Shown here: positions 1 to 10,524 of the stretch, piece by piece
Position numbering within the stretch: the first letter of the stretch is position 1
Layout of the letters: each line of letters opens with the position of its first letter
Origin: Galeopsis tetrahit
Taxonomy: Eukaryota; Streptophyta; Magnoliopsida; Lamiales; Lamiaceae
Direction of reading: 5' to 3'
Assembly (NCBI GenBank): GCA_963675135.1
Contig: OY776132.1
Location: 62,009,850 to 62,073,849 of the forward strand
DNA: 64,000 nt
Translations under genes and position numbers: made by a program
The notes under the pieces: generated by a model
The model's input: the letters and a program-made list of their open reading frames with translations, nothing else
Databases searched by the model: none
What the model was told of the DNA's origin: nothing

Positions 1-234
1 GTTGGCATAGAACTCCAACACCTCTTGTTCTAGCACAACCTCTAGAAAGGCCTCCAAGTAGGGTTTCTACCCACATCTAATGCACTTAGTGAGAATTTCT
101 TGATTGCCTTCGGTGTGGAGCCCTTTGAAGAACATTGAGGGTTCCACATGCACTTTGCCTTCGGCAATGAACTTGCCAAGGTCGAATTTGGCCTGCATGT
201 TAGTCCTTACATCGAATAGTGAGATAATCGACAT
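1..234 (-). pseudogene. Fragment of a retrotransposon-associated ORF (plant transposon protein / env-like region)
   Basis: Read on the minus strand from an ATG at 234-232, an open frame gives MSIISLFDVRTNMQAKF, then KFIAEGKVHVEPSMFFKGL, and later EAFLEVVLEQEVLEFYAN up to the window edge. An in-frame TAG at 69-67 (codon 56) breaks it. The ending LEFYAN and the general style resemble the 'putative plant transposon protein' domain found next to plant LTR retrotransposons; this is family resemblance from memory. It lies downstream of the copia pol on the same strand, where SIRE-type elements carry an extra env-like ORF, so it may be part of the same element. It is cut by the window, so its true length is unknown. 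Confidence 0.4.
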
Positions 235-1114
235 CTTTGATAGCTTGAGTAAGAACAGGGGAGTAAAATTCGCAAGAAATTGAGAGCTAGAATAGGGGAG
301 TTTAAAAAAAAAACGTGGGGCAAGTCGTGTGTGAATGTTGGGTTTTGTTAGAACTGAACTTGCATATCAACGGCCACGATTGAATCATAGATCCAACGGT
401 TAGGGCCTTTTGGTATTCGGTTACGGAATCGAGAATATTATGTGATTTGATATTGTAAAATTTGGAATCCGCCTCTTCTATTAGTTAGGACAGGGGAGTG
501 TACTCATTTGACCTAGCGTAGTAGAGTAGAGTGCGAACTGGGTGTATACACCTCATTAAAATGGGAGTGTATAAATCCAATTCTAGGGTTTTCCAATTTT
601 AGCATTATCGAATTACTATAATACCCTTAATTCGATTTGATTAAACACTTAGAATAATCGAATCAAAAGTACACTTATCTTGTCTGTTCGAGTCTATCCA
701 GAACAGACGAGTAGACTTATGAACACAAGACGAGTTCCCCCTACGACTGTGCTTGTCTATTCTGAACGTCGAATGACTTCATGTACCTATCTTATCATAT
801 GCGACGTATAATCGTAGGTACAAGTAAAGTAAAATAGATAAGGTGAATATTAATCTAAAGCAATGGTCAAGGTTTCGAATAAGATGACTGTTAACACACT
901 TAAGAGTCAACATAAGGTTATTTAAGAAATCAAAGATTCCCCCTTAAATGTTTATTCCCTTAGTATTACCCTCAGCTTTACCAGCTTCCTCATCGGGTTG
1001 TTTGGTCATCTAGTCTAGCCTTGTATACCTGTCTGTTGCGTGAGTAGACGAGTGCTCTGGTCTGGTGATCTTGTCTCCTTATTTCTTTGATGTACCTGTC
1101 TAGTTAATACATAG
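235..1114. other. AT-rich non-coding stretch downstream of the copia-1 pol gene
   Basis: No coding frame is convincing here. On the minus strand two polypurine runs suit a retrotransposon polypurine tract (around 929-936 and 735-740), but neither is followed by sequence like the start of the LTR at 8345 (TGTTGGGATATG). The 3' LTR is therefore not here. Around 535-600 there are short motifs (GGGTGTATACACC, AGGGTTTTCCAA) that resemble ends of the MULE-like elements seen elsewhere in this window. Confidence 0.5.
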
Positions 1115-2179
1115 CTATAGGCAAGTAGGGTCTAAATCAATTAGTCCTAGACTAATGCATAACTCACGAAAACGAGCCTCAGCTAATGGTTTTGTGAAGA
1201 TATAAGCTCTTTGAAAATCAGTATGAATATTTTCCATGCGAATATCCTTCTTTTCTACATGATCACGTATGAAATGATGCTTCACATCAACATGTTTACA
1301 ACGTGTGTGCAAAACAGGATTTTGTGTAATGGCAATGGCACTATTACTATCACAGAAAATAGGAACATTTGATTCATATATGTTGTAATCTCTAAGCTGT
1401 TGCATGAGCCAAAGTAGTTGACTACAGCAGTTACCAGAAACCATGTACTCGGCTTCGGTAGTAGAAGTAGCTACACTAGTTTGCATTTTCGAAAACCATG
1501 AAATGAGTTTTGTGCCTAAGAATTGACAAGAACCAGATGTAGATTTCCTATCTATTCTACAGCCACCAAAATCAGAGTCTGAGTAACCACTTAAGGATAG
1601 ATCATCATTTGAAGGATACCATATACCACGATTGATGGTTCCTTTCAAATATTTCAGTATCCGTTTCGTGGTTTCCATGTGACTTTCCTTTGGATTGGCT
1701 TGGAAACGAGCACAAACACCAACAGAGAATGCAATGTCTTGTCTACTAACAGTTAGATACAGTAAAGAACCAATAAGTCCACGATAATAAGATTGGTCAG
1801 CACATTTACCGCGTTCATCTGGATCCATTCTGTAAGTAGGTTGCATCGGTACGCCAGTAGACTTACATGTTTTAATCCCGTATTTTTCTAGAAGATTTCT
1901 AATGTACTTTGCTTGATTTATGAAAATCCCTTCAGGGGTCTGTTTTACTTGAAGACCAAGAAAGTAATTCATTTCACCCATCATGGACATCTCAAATTTA
2001 CTTTGCATGAGTGTTGAGAAACTTTCACTCAGCTTTTTGTTAGGTGACCCAAAAATGATGTCATCTACGTAAATTTGGACGAGTAAAATGTCTTTCCCTT
2101 CTTGTCTTCTGAACAAGGTTCTATCGACCTTGCCCTTAGTAAAACCATTTTCTAATAGAAAGAGAGAAAGAGTATCATA
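1115..2179 (-). pseudogene. Copia-1 pol, part 2: end of reverse transcriptase and RNase H
   Basis: This is the C-terminal part of the copia-1 polyprotein. It continues in the same frame after the stop codon at 2182-2180. It starts inside the RT palm: the catalytic YVDD is about 15 residues after LFRRQEGKD, followed by FGSPNKKLSESFSTLM and the FLGLQVKQ motif. RNase H follows: YSDSDFGG (first Asp), STTEAEYM (Glu), FCDSNSA (Asp), and the terminal DFQRAYIFTKPLAE, where most copia proteins read ADIFTKPL. The product would copy element RNA into cDNA in the cytoplasmic particle. The upstream stops make it non-functional as written. It ends with TAG at 1117-1115. Confidence 0.88.
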
Positions 2180-4393
2180 CTATGCTCTTGGAGCTTGCTT
2201 TAGTCCGTATAAGGCTTTCTTCAATCTGTACACCTGGTTGCCTTTGACTTCGAAACCTGGTGGTTGTTCAATATACACTTCTTCCGCAAGAATACCGTTA
2301 AGAAATGCACTTTTGACATCCATTTGATATACAGTAAACTTCATATGAGCAGCATATGCAAGGAACAATCGAATGGCTTCTAGTCTAGCAACAGGAGCAT
2401 AAGTTTCATCATAGTCTATGCCTTCAGCTTGTGAATAGCATTGGGCAACTAATCTAGCCTTATTCTTAATGACTACATCATTCTCATCTTTCTTGTTTTT
2501 GAAAATCCATCGAGTGCCAACTACATTATGATGTTCCGGCCTATCGACAAGTTCCCAGACGTCGTTTCGAACAAACTGGTTCAACTCGTCTTGCATAGCG
2601 ATGATCCAATTACTATCAACCAATGCCTCTTTAACAGTGGTAGGCTCGATATATGAGAGGAAACAACACCAGCAAAACATAGTTGGACTAGGCTGTTCTT
2701 GCGACTCAAAGAGTTGTCGTCTAGTCTTTACACCAACAGTAGAGTCACCAATGATATTTTCAGTATCATGCGCAGATTTCCATGTTTTTCTATTCTTAAC
2801 AGTAGCATTATCATCATCTACATCATGTACAGCATCATGCATATCAACATCATTTGTATCATCAACAGATTTACCAGGAGTAGACGAATCAACTAGAGCA
2901 GGCATGTCAGCTGGTCTAGAAGACTTACCTTGAGCATTTACCTTCTCTTTGTCATCAGACTCGAGAGCTTTCATGAATGGATTGTAGGCTTGAACGGATT
3001 CATATACCTCTGATTCTTTGTATTCGATCGATAGATCAGTTACTTTCTCACTGATCTTGTTGGCAGACGAGTCCTGTCGAGATTCATCGAAAACCACATG
3101 TGGTGTTTCTTCCACACAAAGAGTTGAGTAGTTGAATACCCTAAATGCTTTGCTAGTCGGGGAGTATCCTAAGAATATCCCCTCGTCTGCTTTAGCATCG
3201 AAGGCATTCAACTTGCTCTTTCCATTGTTATGGATGAAACACTTACAACCAAATATATGAAAATATGAAATTCTGGGTTTTCTACCTTTCCAAACCTCAT
3301 AAGGTGTCTTGCCTAGAGCTTTGTTGATCGCGCTTCTGTTCTGTGAATGGCATGCAGTATTGATAGCTTCTGCCCAAAACTTTTGAGGCGTGTTGTACTC
3401 GGCTATCATAGTTCTACAGGCTTCCTTGAGAGTTCGATTCCTTCTTTCTGCTACACCATTTTGTTGTGGTGTCCTGGCTGCACTAGTAAGATGCTGGATA
3501 CCACGTTTAGCACAGAAATCTTTGATATAGCAATTAATGAACTCAGTTCCCTTGTCACTACGAATTTTGACAATAGACTGGTTCTTCTCAACTTGTAACT
3601 TCTTCAACAGATCAGGTAGAAGTGTTTGTGTATCACTCTTCTTGTGTAGGAAGACTACCCAAGTAAACTTAGAATAGTCGTCTACAACAACAAGTGTGTA
3701 CCTTCTACCATTCAAGGTTGGAGGAGTTATCGGATCATGAAGATCCATATGTAGGAGTTCTAGAACTCTACTAGTTGAGAGTGTAGGAATTGACTTAAAA
3801 GAACCTTTCACCTGTTTACCCTGTTGACAAGCAGAGCATACATGTGACTTGTAATAGACTTCGTTGGGAATACCTTTCACAAGGTAATCTCTTGCTATCT
3901 TATTAAGAACCTTAAAGTTTAAGTGGCAGAGGCGTCTATGCCAAAGCCAGCCAAGTTCTTTAGGATTCTTAGTAAGTAGACAAGTGTCCCTCGGACAGCT
4001 ATTCCAGTTCACTATATACACACTACCTTGTCTTACGCCGACTAGTAGGACTGTGTGTGTCCTTTTGTCAATGATTTCACATTTGCGGCTCTTGAACTGC
4101 ACCTTGTATCCACGATCACAAAACTGTGAAACAGAGAGTAAATTGTATTTCAAACCTTCAACATACGAGACATCTTGAATCTCTACGTCTCCATTCCTGA
4201 TATAACCAAATCCTTTAGTGACAGCAGTGGAGCTATCACCAAATATCACTTTTGGTCCTTCCTGCTCATGGTAACTTGATAAGAGAGCCTTGGTACCAAT
4301 CATGTGGTGCGAACAACCACTATCAATGTACCAAGTTTCTCCTACAGAGCCACCCTTCTTATACAAGTCAAGTCGACCCTGCAATGAAGATAT
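2180..4393 (-). pseudogene. Copia-1 pol, part 1: protease, integrase and start of reverse transcriptase
   Basis: The aspartic protease signature is WYIDSGCSHHM near the N terminus (catalytic DSG). The integrase zinc-binding region follows (HRRLCHLNFKVL, then CSACQQGKQ), then the catalytic core with LHMDLHDP (Asp), GTEFIN (Asp region) and PQQNGVAERRNRTL (Glu region). The RT starts at about WIIAMQDELNQF and includes YQMDVKSAFLNG and LKKALYGLKQAPRA. An in-frame stop at 2182-2180 cuts the RT directly after the conserved LKQAPRA motif. Two stops lie just upstream (4420-4418 and 4396-4394). The integrase would insert the cDNA into host chromatin; this copy is broken. Confidence 0.88.
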
Positions 4394-4417
4394 TCAATAA
4401 TTTAGGTACCCATTTGT

Positions 4418-5428
4418 TTATTGGGGTCCTGGGGGGTTAGTCGAGTTCAAAGGAATCCAAATATACATTGGAGTCTTGAACAGGTTCGATCTCTTAAGCT
4501 TTCGGCCATACTTGTTACAAAATAAGACCTTGTTGTCCTTATCTGGCCTATCATTTGATTTCGGGTCTACTCGTTGGAGATAGCCTTTTGACTTAATCTC
4601 TACTTGAGCAGGCACTTGTCTATGATAGTCAGAATGGGGCTTGTATGCATTAGGTCCATACGGTTTATAGACTCGTTTAGGTCTTTCCTCACTAATAATA
4701 TCATATGACAAAGGTGGAGGGTATAGGACAGCTTGTGTACGATATTTTGGAGCAACCTGTCTAGGCCTAGACGAGTAGAGCTGAGACTGCCTTATGAAAG
4801 GAGGTCTAGGCTCTTGTCGTCTAGTCTGTACTCGTCTAGTACTCGTCTCCTCAGGATACCAATCCTCGTATCTGACCTGATTAGGTCGTTCACGATTAGT
4901 GGTCCTTTGTTGACTAGTTCTAAACGGAACAGACTTGTTGTTAACATTCTTTTTACCTCCCTTGGTAATCGGAACGTTAACTTGAGTCTGTTTAGGTACA
5001 GTACCTTTAGACGGAGTTCCAATATCGTATATCATTGGTCCTTTTCCTTTATCATTTGGCAAAAGTCTTGAGTTATTAGTAGTAGGGTTCTTAATGACTC
5101 GAATAGACGAGCTAGATGACTCAGCACCTATACCTGTCTTGTCAGCTGGATCTCTATACCTATCTGACAATTCAAGGTTAATCTTAGAAGAGTTAACCAG
5201 GTCAGTAAGTTTGAGATCTAATGTGACAACCTCGGTCTCTAAGAACTTATTACGTTCTTCAAGTCTATTGCACTTGCTCTTTAAAACATTGAACTCATTT
5301 CTCTCAGTTGCATGTGTCTTAAGTAGGTCTTGATATAACCTGTCTGTCAATGCACACTTTTCTTTGAGTTTCCTTAACTCTTCAGTCAAGCGTTCATTTA
5401 GTACTGTTACATTAGAATCTATTTTAGA
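4418..5428 (-). pseudogene. Copia-1 gag C-terminal half with coiled coil
   Basis: This segment continues the gag frame after the TAG at 5431-5429. The first ~70 residues are rich in Leu, Lys and Glu with heptad-like spacing (ELRKLKEKCALTDRLYQDLL, NRLEERNKFLETEVVTLDL), a likely coiled coil. A basic, Arg/Pro-rich tail follows (RTTNRERPNQVRYEDWYPEE and similar). Extended coiled-coil gag proteins are usual in SIRE-type elements. It ends at TAA 4420-4418, and a second in-frame stop (TGA 4396-4394) precedes the protease. No frameshift is needed to join it to either neighbour. Confidence 0.78.
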
Positions 5429-6913
5429 CTAAGCTTCCTTAAGATCAATGATTTCCTGTTTTAATGCAATGTTCTCGTCACTGACTTCAATGAATGCCTG
5501 ATTAGCAAGTAGGAGATCGTCTTCAACAGCACTAGTAGAGTGATGAAGACTACTCCCTACTTCACTACTGGCAGTATCACTTTCATCAGTATCTGAATCA
5601 TCACATGATTGAAATGAAGTAGCAGATGATACCTCTTGATCGATTTTAGCCATGCAGCATAGGCCATCATTTACTATGAATGCTTCATCGTGATCTGGAT
5701 CAGACGGGTAGCTAGATAAGGACGATGGCAACTCGTTTGAATCCGAATCAGAGTCATCATTGGCCATCATTGCCTTCTTGCTACGGTTGTATCTTCTTTC
5801 CCTTCGTGCTTTGCGTTCTTCTCGATCTTCAGTGCTCAGGTCTGGACATTCATAAATGTAGTGACCCGGTTTCTCACAGTTATAGCACAAGAGATCATTA
5901 GTAGCCTTTTTAATAGGAGATTTATCCCTACGCTTATCACGTCTATCAGAACGAGTAATCTTCCTATCATCAGACTCTCTATCACGTCTGTTTCCTTTCG
6001 AGACTTCGTCTCTCCTTTCGGACGAGTTTCGGTCTCGTCTGGTCTTAGACGAGTTCTTAGAAGTGGACGCTCTATGATCTCTATAGAACTTCTTGTATCT
6101 TCCGAAACGTTTATTCAGCCTATCAAACTTTCTAACCATGAGGCTCACCTGATCCTTCAGACTAAGATCAGTATCTAACTCGTCTTTCACAGAAGCAGAC
6201 TTGGACTTAGGCTTAGACCTGTCTACCTTAGAGGACTTAGACGAACTAGACTTAAAGGCAACGTTTTTAGACACAGCATGTTCTCTATCACTACTGGCTA
6301 CGGGTTCATCTTCGTCTAAATCAAACTCATGAGCCTTTAGAGTTTGAAACATGGTCTCTGCACTCCATGCATCTATGTTTTGAGTATTCTTAACAAGCAT
6401 CTTTACCATTTTCCATCGACTATCAAGGCTTTTAAGAATCCTAAGATTGATCTCACGAGCAGTATAAGATTTACCAAGGACTTCCAAATCATTCATGATC
6501 TTAGTAAAACGAGTATCCAGCTGGTCGATAGTTTCGCCAGCTTTCATCCGAAATGATTCAAATCTTTGGACAGTAGTGGATAATTTGCTCTCTTTGATTA
6601 GGGTAGTCCCTTTTCCTAGATACTCGTTAGGAAGAGTGTGTAAGATGTAATTCTTCGCCAAGCTATCCAAATTATTTTGACGCATTTCTTCTGAGGTTAG
6701 ATCAGACCTTGGTTTCTTGACGAGAGTGCCAATTGGTTTGTCTTTGTCAAGAGTAGCGGTATTTGGGACCATTGTCACGATCGGACCCTCGGTCACAACA
6801 GAGATCATTAGATCGTGCGTGGAGCTGAAAATCGCTTCCATCCGCAGCTTCCAGTAGTCGTAGTCCTGAACCTGGAACTTGGGCAGCTTATTAGCACTGA
6901 TTTCCAACGACAT
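5429..6913 (-). pseudogene. Copia-1 gag N-terminal half with CCHC zinc knuckle
   Basis: The start is ATG at 6913-6911, giving MSLEISANKLPKFQVQDYDYWKLRMEAIF. The YDYWKLRME wording is the usual N terminus of copia gag (retrotran_gag / UBN2). Around residues 115-180 the RFESFRMKAGETIDQL stretch is typical of the family. A Ser/Arg/Lys-rich region precedes a CCHC zinc knuckle, CYNCEKPGHYIYEC (about residues 343-356), which would bind genomic RNA. An acidic, Ser-rich region follows. The frame ends in TAG at 5431-5429, inside what should be a longer gag, so this is the first of four disabling stops. Confidence 0.88.
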
Positions 6914-7063
6914 GATTCAAGAAGACTAGTATAGCACAGTATAGTAATAAGAAATGAATATATCCAATAGCAGTGATCAAGAACAGATAAGGGCACGTTC
7001 AAACATGGACCAAGACTTCACCCTAAGTCTTAAGTCGGCTATCAAGAAACAGCAGTTCGTAAA

Positions 7064-7080
7064 CTACTGCTCTGATACCA
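7064..7080 (-). other. Primer binding site of copia-1
   Basis: Read on the minus strand the sequence is TGGTATCAGAGCAGTAG, complementary to the 3' end of initiator methionine tRNA (the first 12 bases TGGTATCAGAGC are the standard plant copia PBS). It sits two bases (AG) inside the LTR end at 7083, as expected for minus-strand DNA priming. Confidence 0.9.
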
Positions 7081-7082
7081 CT

Positions 7083-8345
7083 TGTAGGTCCCCAAAGTTG
7101 AGTTAATATCGAGTAAGCTAGTGAAAATGTCTAGAGGGGGGTGAATAGACTTTTCAAAATTCTTTCGATATATCAAAGTACAATGCGGAATACAGAATTA
7201 ATCAATGAGCCCAATACAAGTTTATACTCAACTTTTTAATTCGAGAACTCTGTTCTAGTATACTCAACTAGTCTTGTTCAGATATGTATACTTAACAAGT
7301 AAACAGTTAATCAATTAAACACAAAAAAAACAGTAAAGTAAACAACACAAACAATTTATAGTGGTTCGACAACTTGTCTACGTCCACTCTCACAAACCCA
7401 GTTGTGATGTTTCTACTAACTCTTCCAATCGAGTACAGTGTGTTCTTGTAATTTTAAGTCCCAAAAAAAAGACTTAGATCTTCTCGACTATACTACCAAG
7501 TATATCTTCGATCTTACTAGAGATTTACAAGTATCTAGCAACTTGAAAACAGTAAACAAAAATGTAAAACTTATTCAGTAGCAGCCTTCTGGTTTCTTCA
7601 CTTGACTTCTGACTTGCTTTCTGAACTTCAACTCTGTGAGTAACTTGCTTCAAATGCTTCAGTAATTCTTCAGTACGTAGCTTATCAATATTTCAGTAGT
7701 CTTAAACTGATAAACACCTTGGGGTATTTATAGACTTCAACTTCAAGAACTTAGTTAGTTGTAACCAACTCTTCTTGAAAACTAACTTTATCCTTCATGT
7801 TTATCCTTCCACGCGTTTAAGTATTTATTTAGTTATTTCTAACCAACTCTTCAATCCTTATCTTCATACGCGTTTTGAATAATTAACTTCAAGTTGACTT
7901 GTCTTGTTGAGTCTTGTTGCGCACTTGTCTTGTGTAGACACCTTCTCTTCTTGTCTGGTCTCGCGCATTCCATCTTTACTAGTAGACTATTCTAATCCTA
8001 ACAAGACTATTACATTACTTTAAGCTTTATAACATAGCTTAGTCAACTTAGAAATCTATACAATGAATATATCTATTACATAGAAAATCATGAGCTTCTA
8101 TACAATGCTTCACATAGCTCAATAACAACCTATAAACATTATATACGAATTATAATAACAAGTACTTATACTTTCTTTTATACTTGTCTTATGTGAACTC
8201 TACTGGTTTGTTCAAGATGACTTCTCTTAACTAGACTAGATCAGTCAACACTTAGAGAATATTCAAACTACTTTTGGCTTATCAAAACTTCATCTTTATC
8301 TTTTATTCATCATTTAGGACTTGTTCTAGGATTCATATCCCAACA
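7083..8345 (-). repeat. 5' LTR of copia-1 (1263 bp)
   Basis: On the minus strand it starts TGTTGGGATATG at 8345 and ends GGGGACCTACA at 7083, the canonical TG...CA. The PBS lies two bases beyond its end. The length suits SIRE elements, which have long LTRs. No second copy is present in the window, so identity and age cannot be estimated. It should hold the promoter and poly(A) signals of the element. Confidence 0.82.
7721..7735 (-). promoter_or_regulatory. Candidate TATA box in the copia-1 LTR
   Basis: On the minus strand the sequence is GTCTATAAATACCCC, a near-ideal plant TATA box. It lies about 610 bp into the 1263-bp LTR and roughly 640 bp before the PBS, a normal place for the U3/R boundary of a long LTR. 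Confidence 0.6.
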
Positions 8346-8580
8346 ATATACATATTAAATACTCAATTTACCCCTTTATACAATATTTGTTAGATGAATA
8401 CACCCCCTTAACCCTAAAAAAACAATTCTAACCATAACCCTAATTTTTGCAGCCAACACCAACCTTCCGGCCGCCGCCGCCTCCGACAACCCTCCGGCCG
8501 CCGCCTCCGGCAACCACCTCCAAAATAAACATTCAACATATTTTCTAACATTGAACAAAAAATAAAAACATTGACATATT

Positions 8581-8722
8581 TTCGACAAACCAGTGTCGAT
8601 CGAACTAGTTTCGGTCGACACTAGTTTGTTGACGAAAAACTCTCTCGTCGACACTGGTTTATTGACGAGAAACTCTCTCGTCGACACTGGTTTGTTGACG
8701 AGAAACTCACTTGTCGGCAACT
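8581..8722. repeat. 33-bp minisatellite with GTCGACACTGG core
   Basis: The core GTCGACACTGG recurs at 8647 and 8680, an exact 33-bp spacing, with a degenerate unit before (8615) and after. Units carry TTTGTTGACGAGAAACTC. The same core and the same 33-bp period occur in the related element at 43190-43310. Confidence 0.75.
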
Positions 8723-8859
8723 ATTCATCGAAAGAAATTTTTAAAAAAAATTTAAAAATTTTCGACAACTATTAATCGAAAATATACACTATCATCGACA
8801 ACTAATTGTCTACGATAATTTATATTTTCAATTAAAGGTTGTCGAAAAAAAAAAGGAAA

Positions 8860-9056
8860 AAACCCTACCTGTGTTGCAGACGACGGCGGCGGCTGGGCAG
8901 GGTCGTCGAGGCGGGGAACGCGCGCAGGGAGGCGGCTGCGGCGGAGGACGCGCGCAGGGGCGACGGTTGGGGCGGGGGCCGCGCGCAGGGGCGACGGCTG
9001 TGGTGGGGGCCGAGCGCAGGGGCGGTGGCGTCGCCGGCGGCGATTGGGGGAGAAAA
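8860..9056. other. GC-rich block inside the F1 element
   Basis: A sharp GC-rich island in AT-rich surroundings, built of repeated GGCGGCGGC and GGGGCGACGGC units. Any translation is a low-complexity Gly/Arg/Ala string. It is followed by a poly(T) run at about 9061. I regard it as a repeat-derived segment or captured 5' exon or UTR, not a gene. Confidence 0.5.
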
Positions 9057-9272
9057 TTAGGTTTTTTTTTTTAAGGAAAGAGGAAGAAGAAATATGGGAA
9101 AAAGTGATATTAGGATTTTGAATGGGGGAGTATATTTAACAATTGTCCATTTTGAAGAAAAGGGTAATTTGGGTAATTTTGAGGGGAGTACATCTAACAT
9201 TTACTATATTTAGGGGAGTACATTAATATGGGGAGTATACTTAACAAAGCTGGAGGGGTATATAGCCAACGC

Positions 9273-9576
9273 CGTTTCGTATTGTTTTTCGGCCTCCAAC
9301 TTCGTCCCTCCGTATCTTGAGCTTCCGACCTCTGATTGACTCGATTCTTTTTGCTATTCTACTCCATTTTTCGAGCCAGATCAAATGGTGCACTCCTATT
9401 TTTTGTCCAGTGAATTGTGGTAGGTGTTTTTCTCCCAAAATCCTTCATTTTTCCTACAAAATCGACAAAACACTACCTTTCTCTTATTTCGACCAAAACA
9501 ATGATAATCAACCCATAAATCAATGAAATCACACTAAAAATGAGCTTCACATGTGCATCTAAAACGTGTAAATTCC
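9273..9576. other. Short stretch with no recognised feature
   Basis: Low-complexity, pyrimidine-rich sequence between the F1 element and a MITE. I see no supported gene, RNA or regulatory element here. Confidence 0.5.
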
Positions 9577-9837
9577 ACCCGAATCAGATTACTTGCATAC
9601 TCTTAATATGGAAATACCCCACAAAATTAATACCCTCCCAACATCATTTTATTTTCAAAATTGTCACTCTCTTTTTTACATACATTTTTTACTTTACAAC
9701 TCATTATATCTACTTTACACATCACCAAATTACCTAAAATACCCCTACTTTATCTTACATCACCAACCACTAAATTCAATTTTCTTAAAAATTGTGTCGG
9801 TCAAACAATGCAAGTAATTTCGGGACGGAGGGAGTAA
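9577..9837. mobile_element. Stowaway-like MITE fragment, family M1
   Basis: The segment ends in GGGACGGAGGGAGTA, the Tc1/mariner Stowaway terminus with its TA target site. Its interior (ACATCACCAAATTACC, TAAAATACCCCT, CTTACATCACC) is shared with copies at about 26150-26412 and 28380-28591. The left end (TTACTTGCA) is degenerate. Confidence 0.55.
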
Positions 9838-9952
9838 TACACAAGAATTAATTGTTTACCTTTCTACAAATTGAAACTTTTAAATGAGATTAAATTCTTT
9901 CATAGTATCAGAGCCTCCAGTTAAACGATGTGGATTCGATTCTACTGAAAAT
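9838..9952 (+). mobile_element. TRIM-like LTR fragment with PBS
   Basis: An LTR-like segment (9838-9904) ends in AAATTCTTTCA and is followed by TAGTATCAGAGCCTCCAG, a PBS one base off TGGTATCAGAGC. Next comes AAACGATGTGGATTCGATTC. The same order occurs, in better shape and on the other strand, in the complete TRIM at 32518-32859. No second LTR is recognisable, so this is a remnant. Confidence 0.55.
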
Positions 9953-10134
9953 GAGACCAGGATGAAAGAAATGACAAATAGGAAGAGAGTGAAAAAAAAA
10001 TGTAAGGGTACATTTTGGTGAAATTGATGTAAATCTGGTACAAGCTACCATATTGGGGGCGCTCAACGCCGCCGCAGCCCTCCGACATCGCCCATCTTCC
10101 TCCTCCCCCTTCTCCATCTTGTTCTTTTAAATTT

Positions 10135-10524
10135 TCTAAATAGTAGTTTAGATTTAAACTTTAGATAGGATTATTAGTAGATTTGGTTAAGTTTCTTTTA
10201 TAGGGTAGAACCGTCTCCAAACCGTCGCTCACCGCCACCGCACAGCCGCCTCGTCGATCCTCTTCCTCAGTTTTTTAGTGGATGTAGGTTTTTTTCAGGT
10301 TTTCAGTTGGGATCAATGGGTATATCCTCTCAGACGGAGCCATGGTGGCCGTTCGGGTGAGTCTCCCGTTGATCTCGTTTTATTTGTTTTATTTTCGTCT
10401 TTACTTTTGTTGATTAGTGTAATAGTTTATTCCCTGCTTTAGATCTTGTTATGTTTGTACAGTTTTTCTTTACCGTTGTTATTTTCTCCCCGTTATGAGT
10501 CATTTTCCTTCGGTTATGGGTATC
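10135..10524 (+). repeat. Retroposon R1 copy A, 5' part (split by CACTA-1)
   Basis: This segment aligns by eye with the reverse complement of 17965-18350. Shared landmarks are CGTCGCTCACC/CGCCGCTCACC, TCAGTTGGGATCAATG, TCCTCTCNGACGGAGC and CCGTTGATC. It stops at GGTTATGGGTATC, where CACTA-1 begins; its other half resumes at 22295. The uninterrupted copy B reads straight across this point. I do not recognise its source; it may be a non-autonomous poly(A) retroposon or a processed transcript. Confidence 0.7.

Larger units (their letters stand above)
1115..8345 (-). mobile_element. Copia-1: SIRE/Maximus-like Ty1/copia retrotransposon, incomplete at the window edge
   Basis: On the minus strand the order is LTR (8345-7083), PBS (7080-7064), short leader, gag (from 6913), protease, integrase, reverse transcriptase and RNase H (to 1115). 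This integrase-before-RT order defines Ty1/copia. The gag has a long coiled-coil C-terminal half, and the RT wording around YVDDIIFG and FEMSMMGEMNYFLGLQ matches the SIRE lineage as I know it. The four coding segments share one frame and are separated only by stop codons (5431-5429, 4420-4418, 4396-4394, 2182-2180), with no frameshift between them. The 3' LTR lies to the left of the window or is lost. Its 5' LTR abuts a MULE-like fragment at 8346, suggesting insertion into that element. Confidence 0.88.
8346..9272. mobile_element. MULE-like non-autonomous element, left end lost (family F1)
   Basis: The right end (9253-9272, GGGGTATATAGCCAACGCC), read in reverse, matches the terminal inverted repeat of the complete element at 42707-43622 (both contain TATATACCCCTCC and CCAGCTTTGTT). 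Both also carry a 33-bp minisatellite built on GTCGACACTGG and a GC-rich block. The left terminal repeat is missing; the copia-1 LTR ends exactly at 8345/8346, which suggests that copia-1 inserted here. Confidence 0.6.

Noticed and set aside
235..1114. 3' LTR of copia-1
   Set aside because: Polypurine-like tracts exist, but no sequence matches the known LTR ends (TGTTGGGATATG or GGGGACCTACA).
8839..9074. Arg/Gly-rich open frames in the GC block as a small gene
   Set aside because: Low-complexity translation in several frames of a GC repeat block, no conserved motif, inside a transposon.
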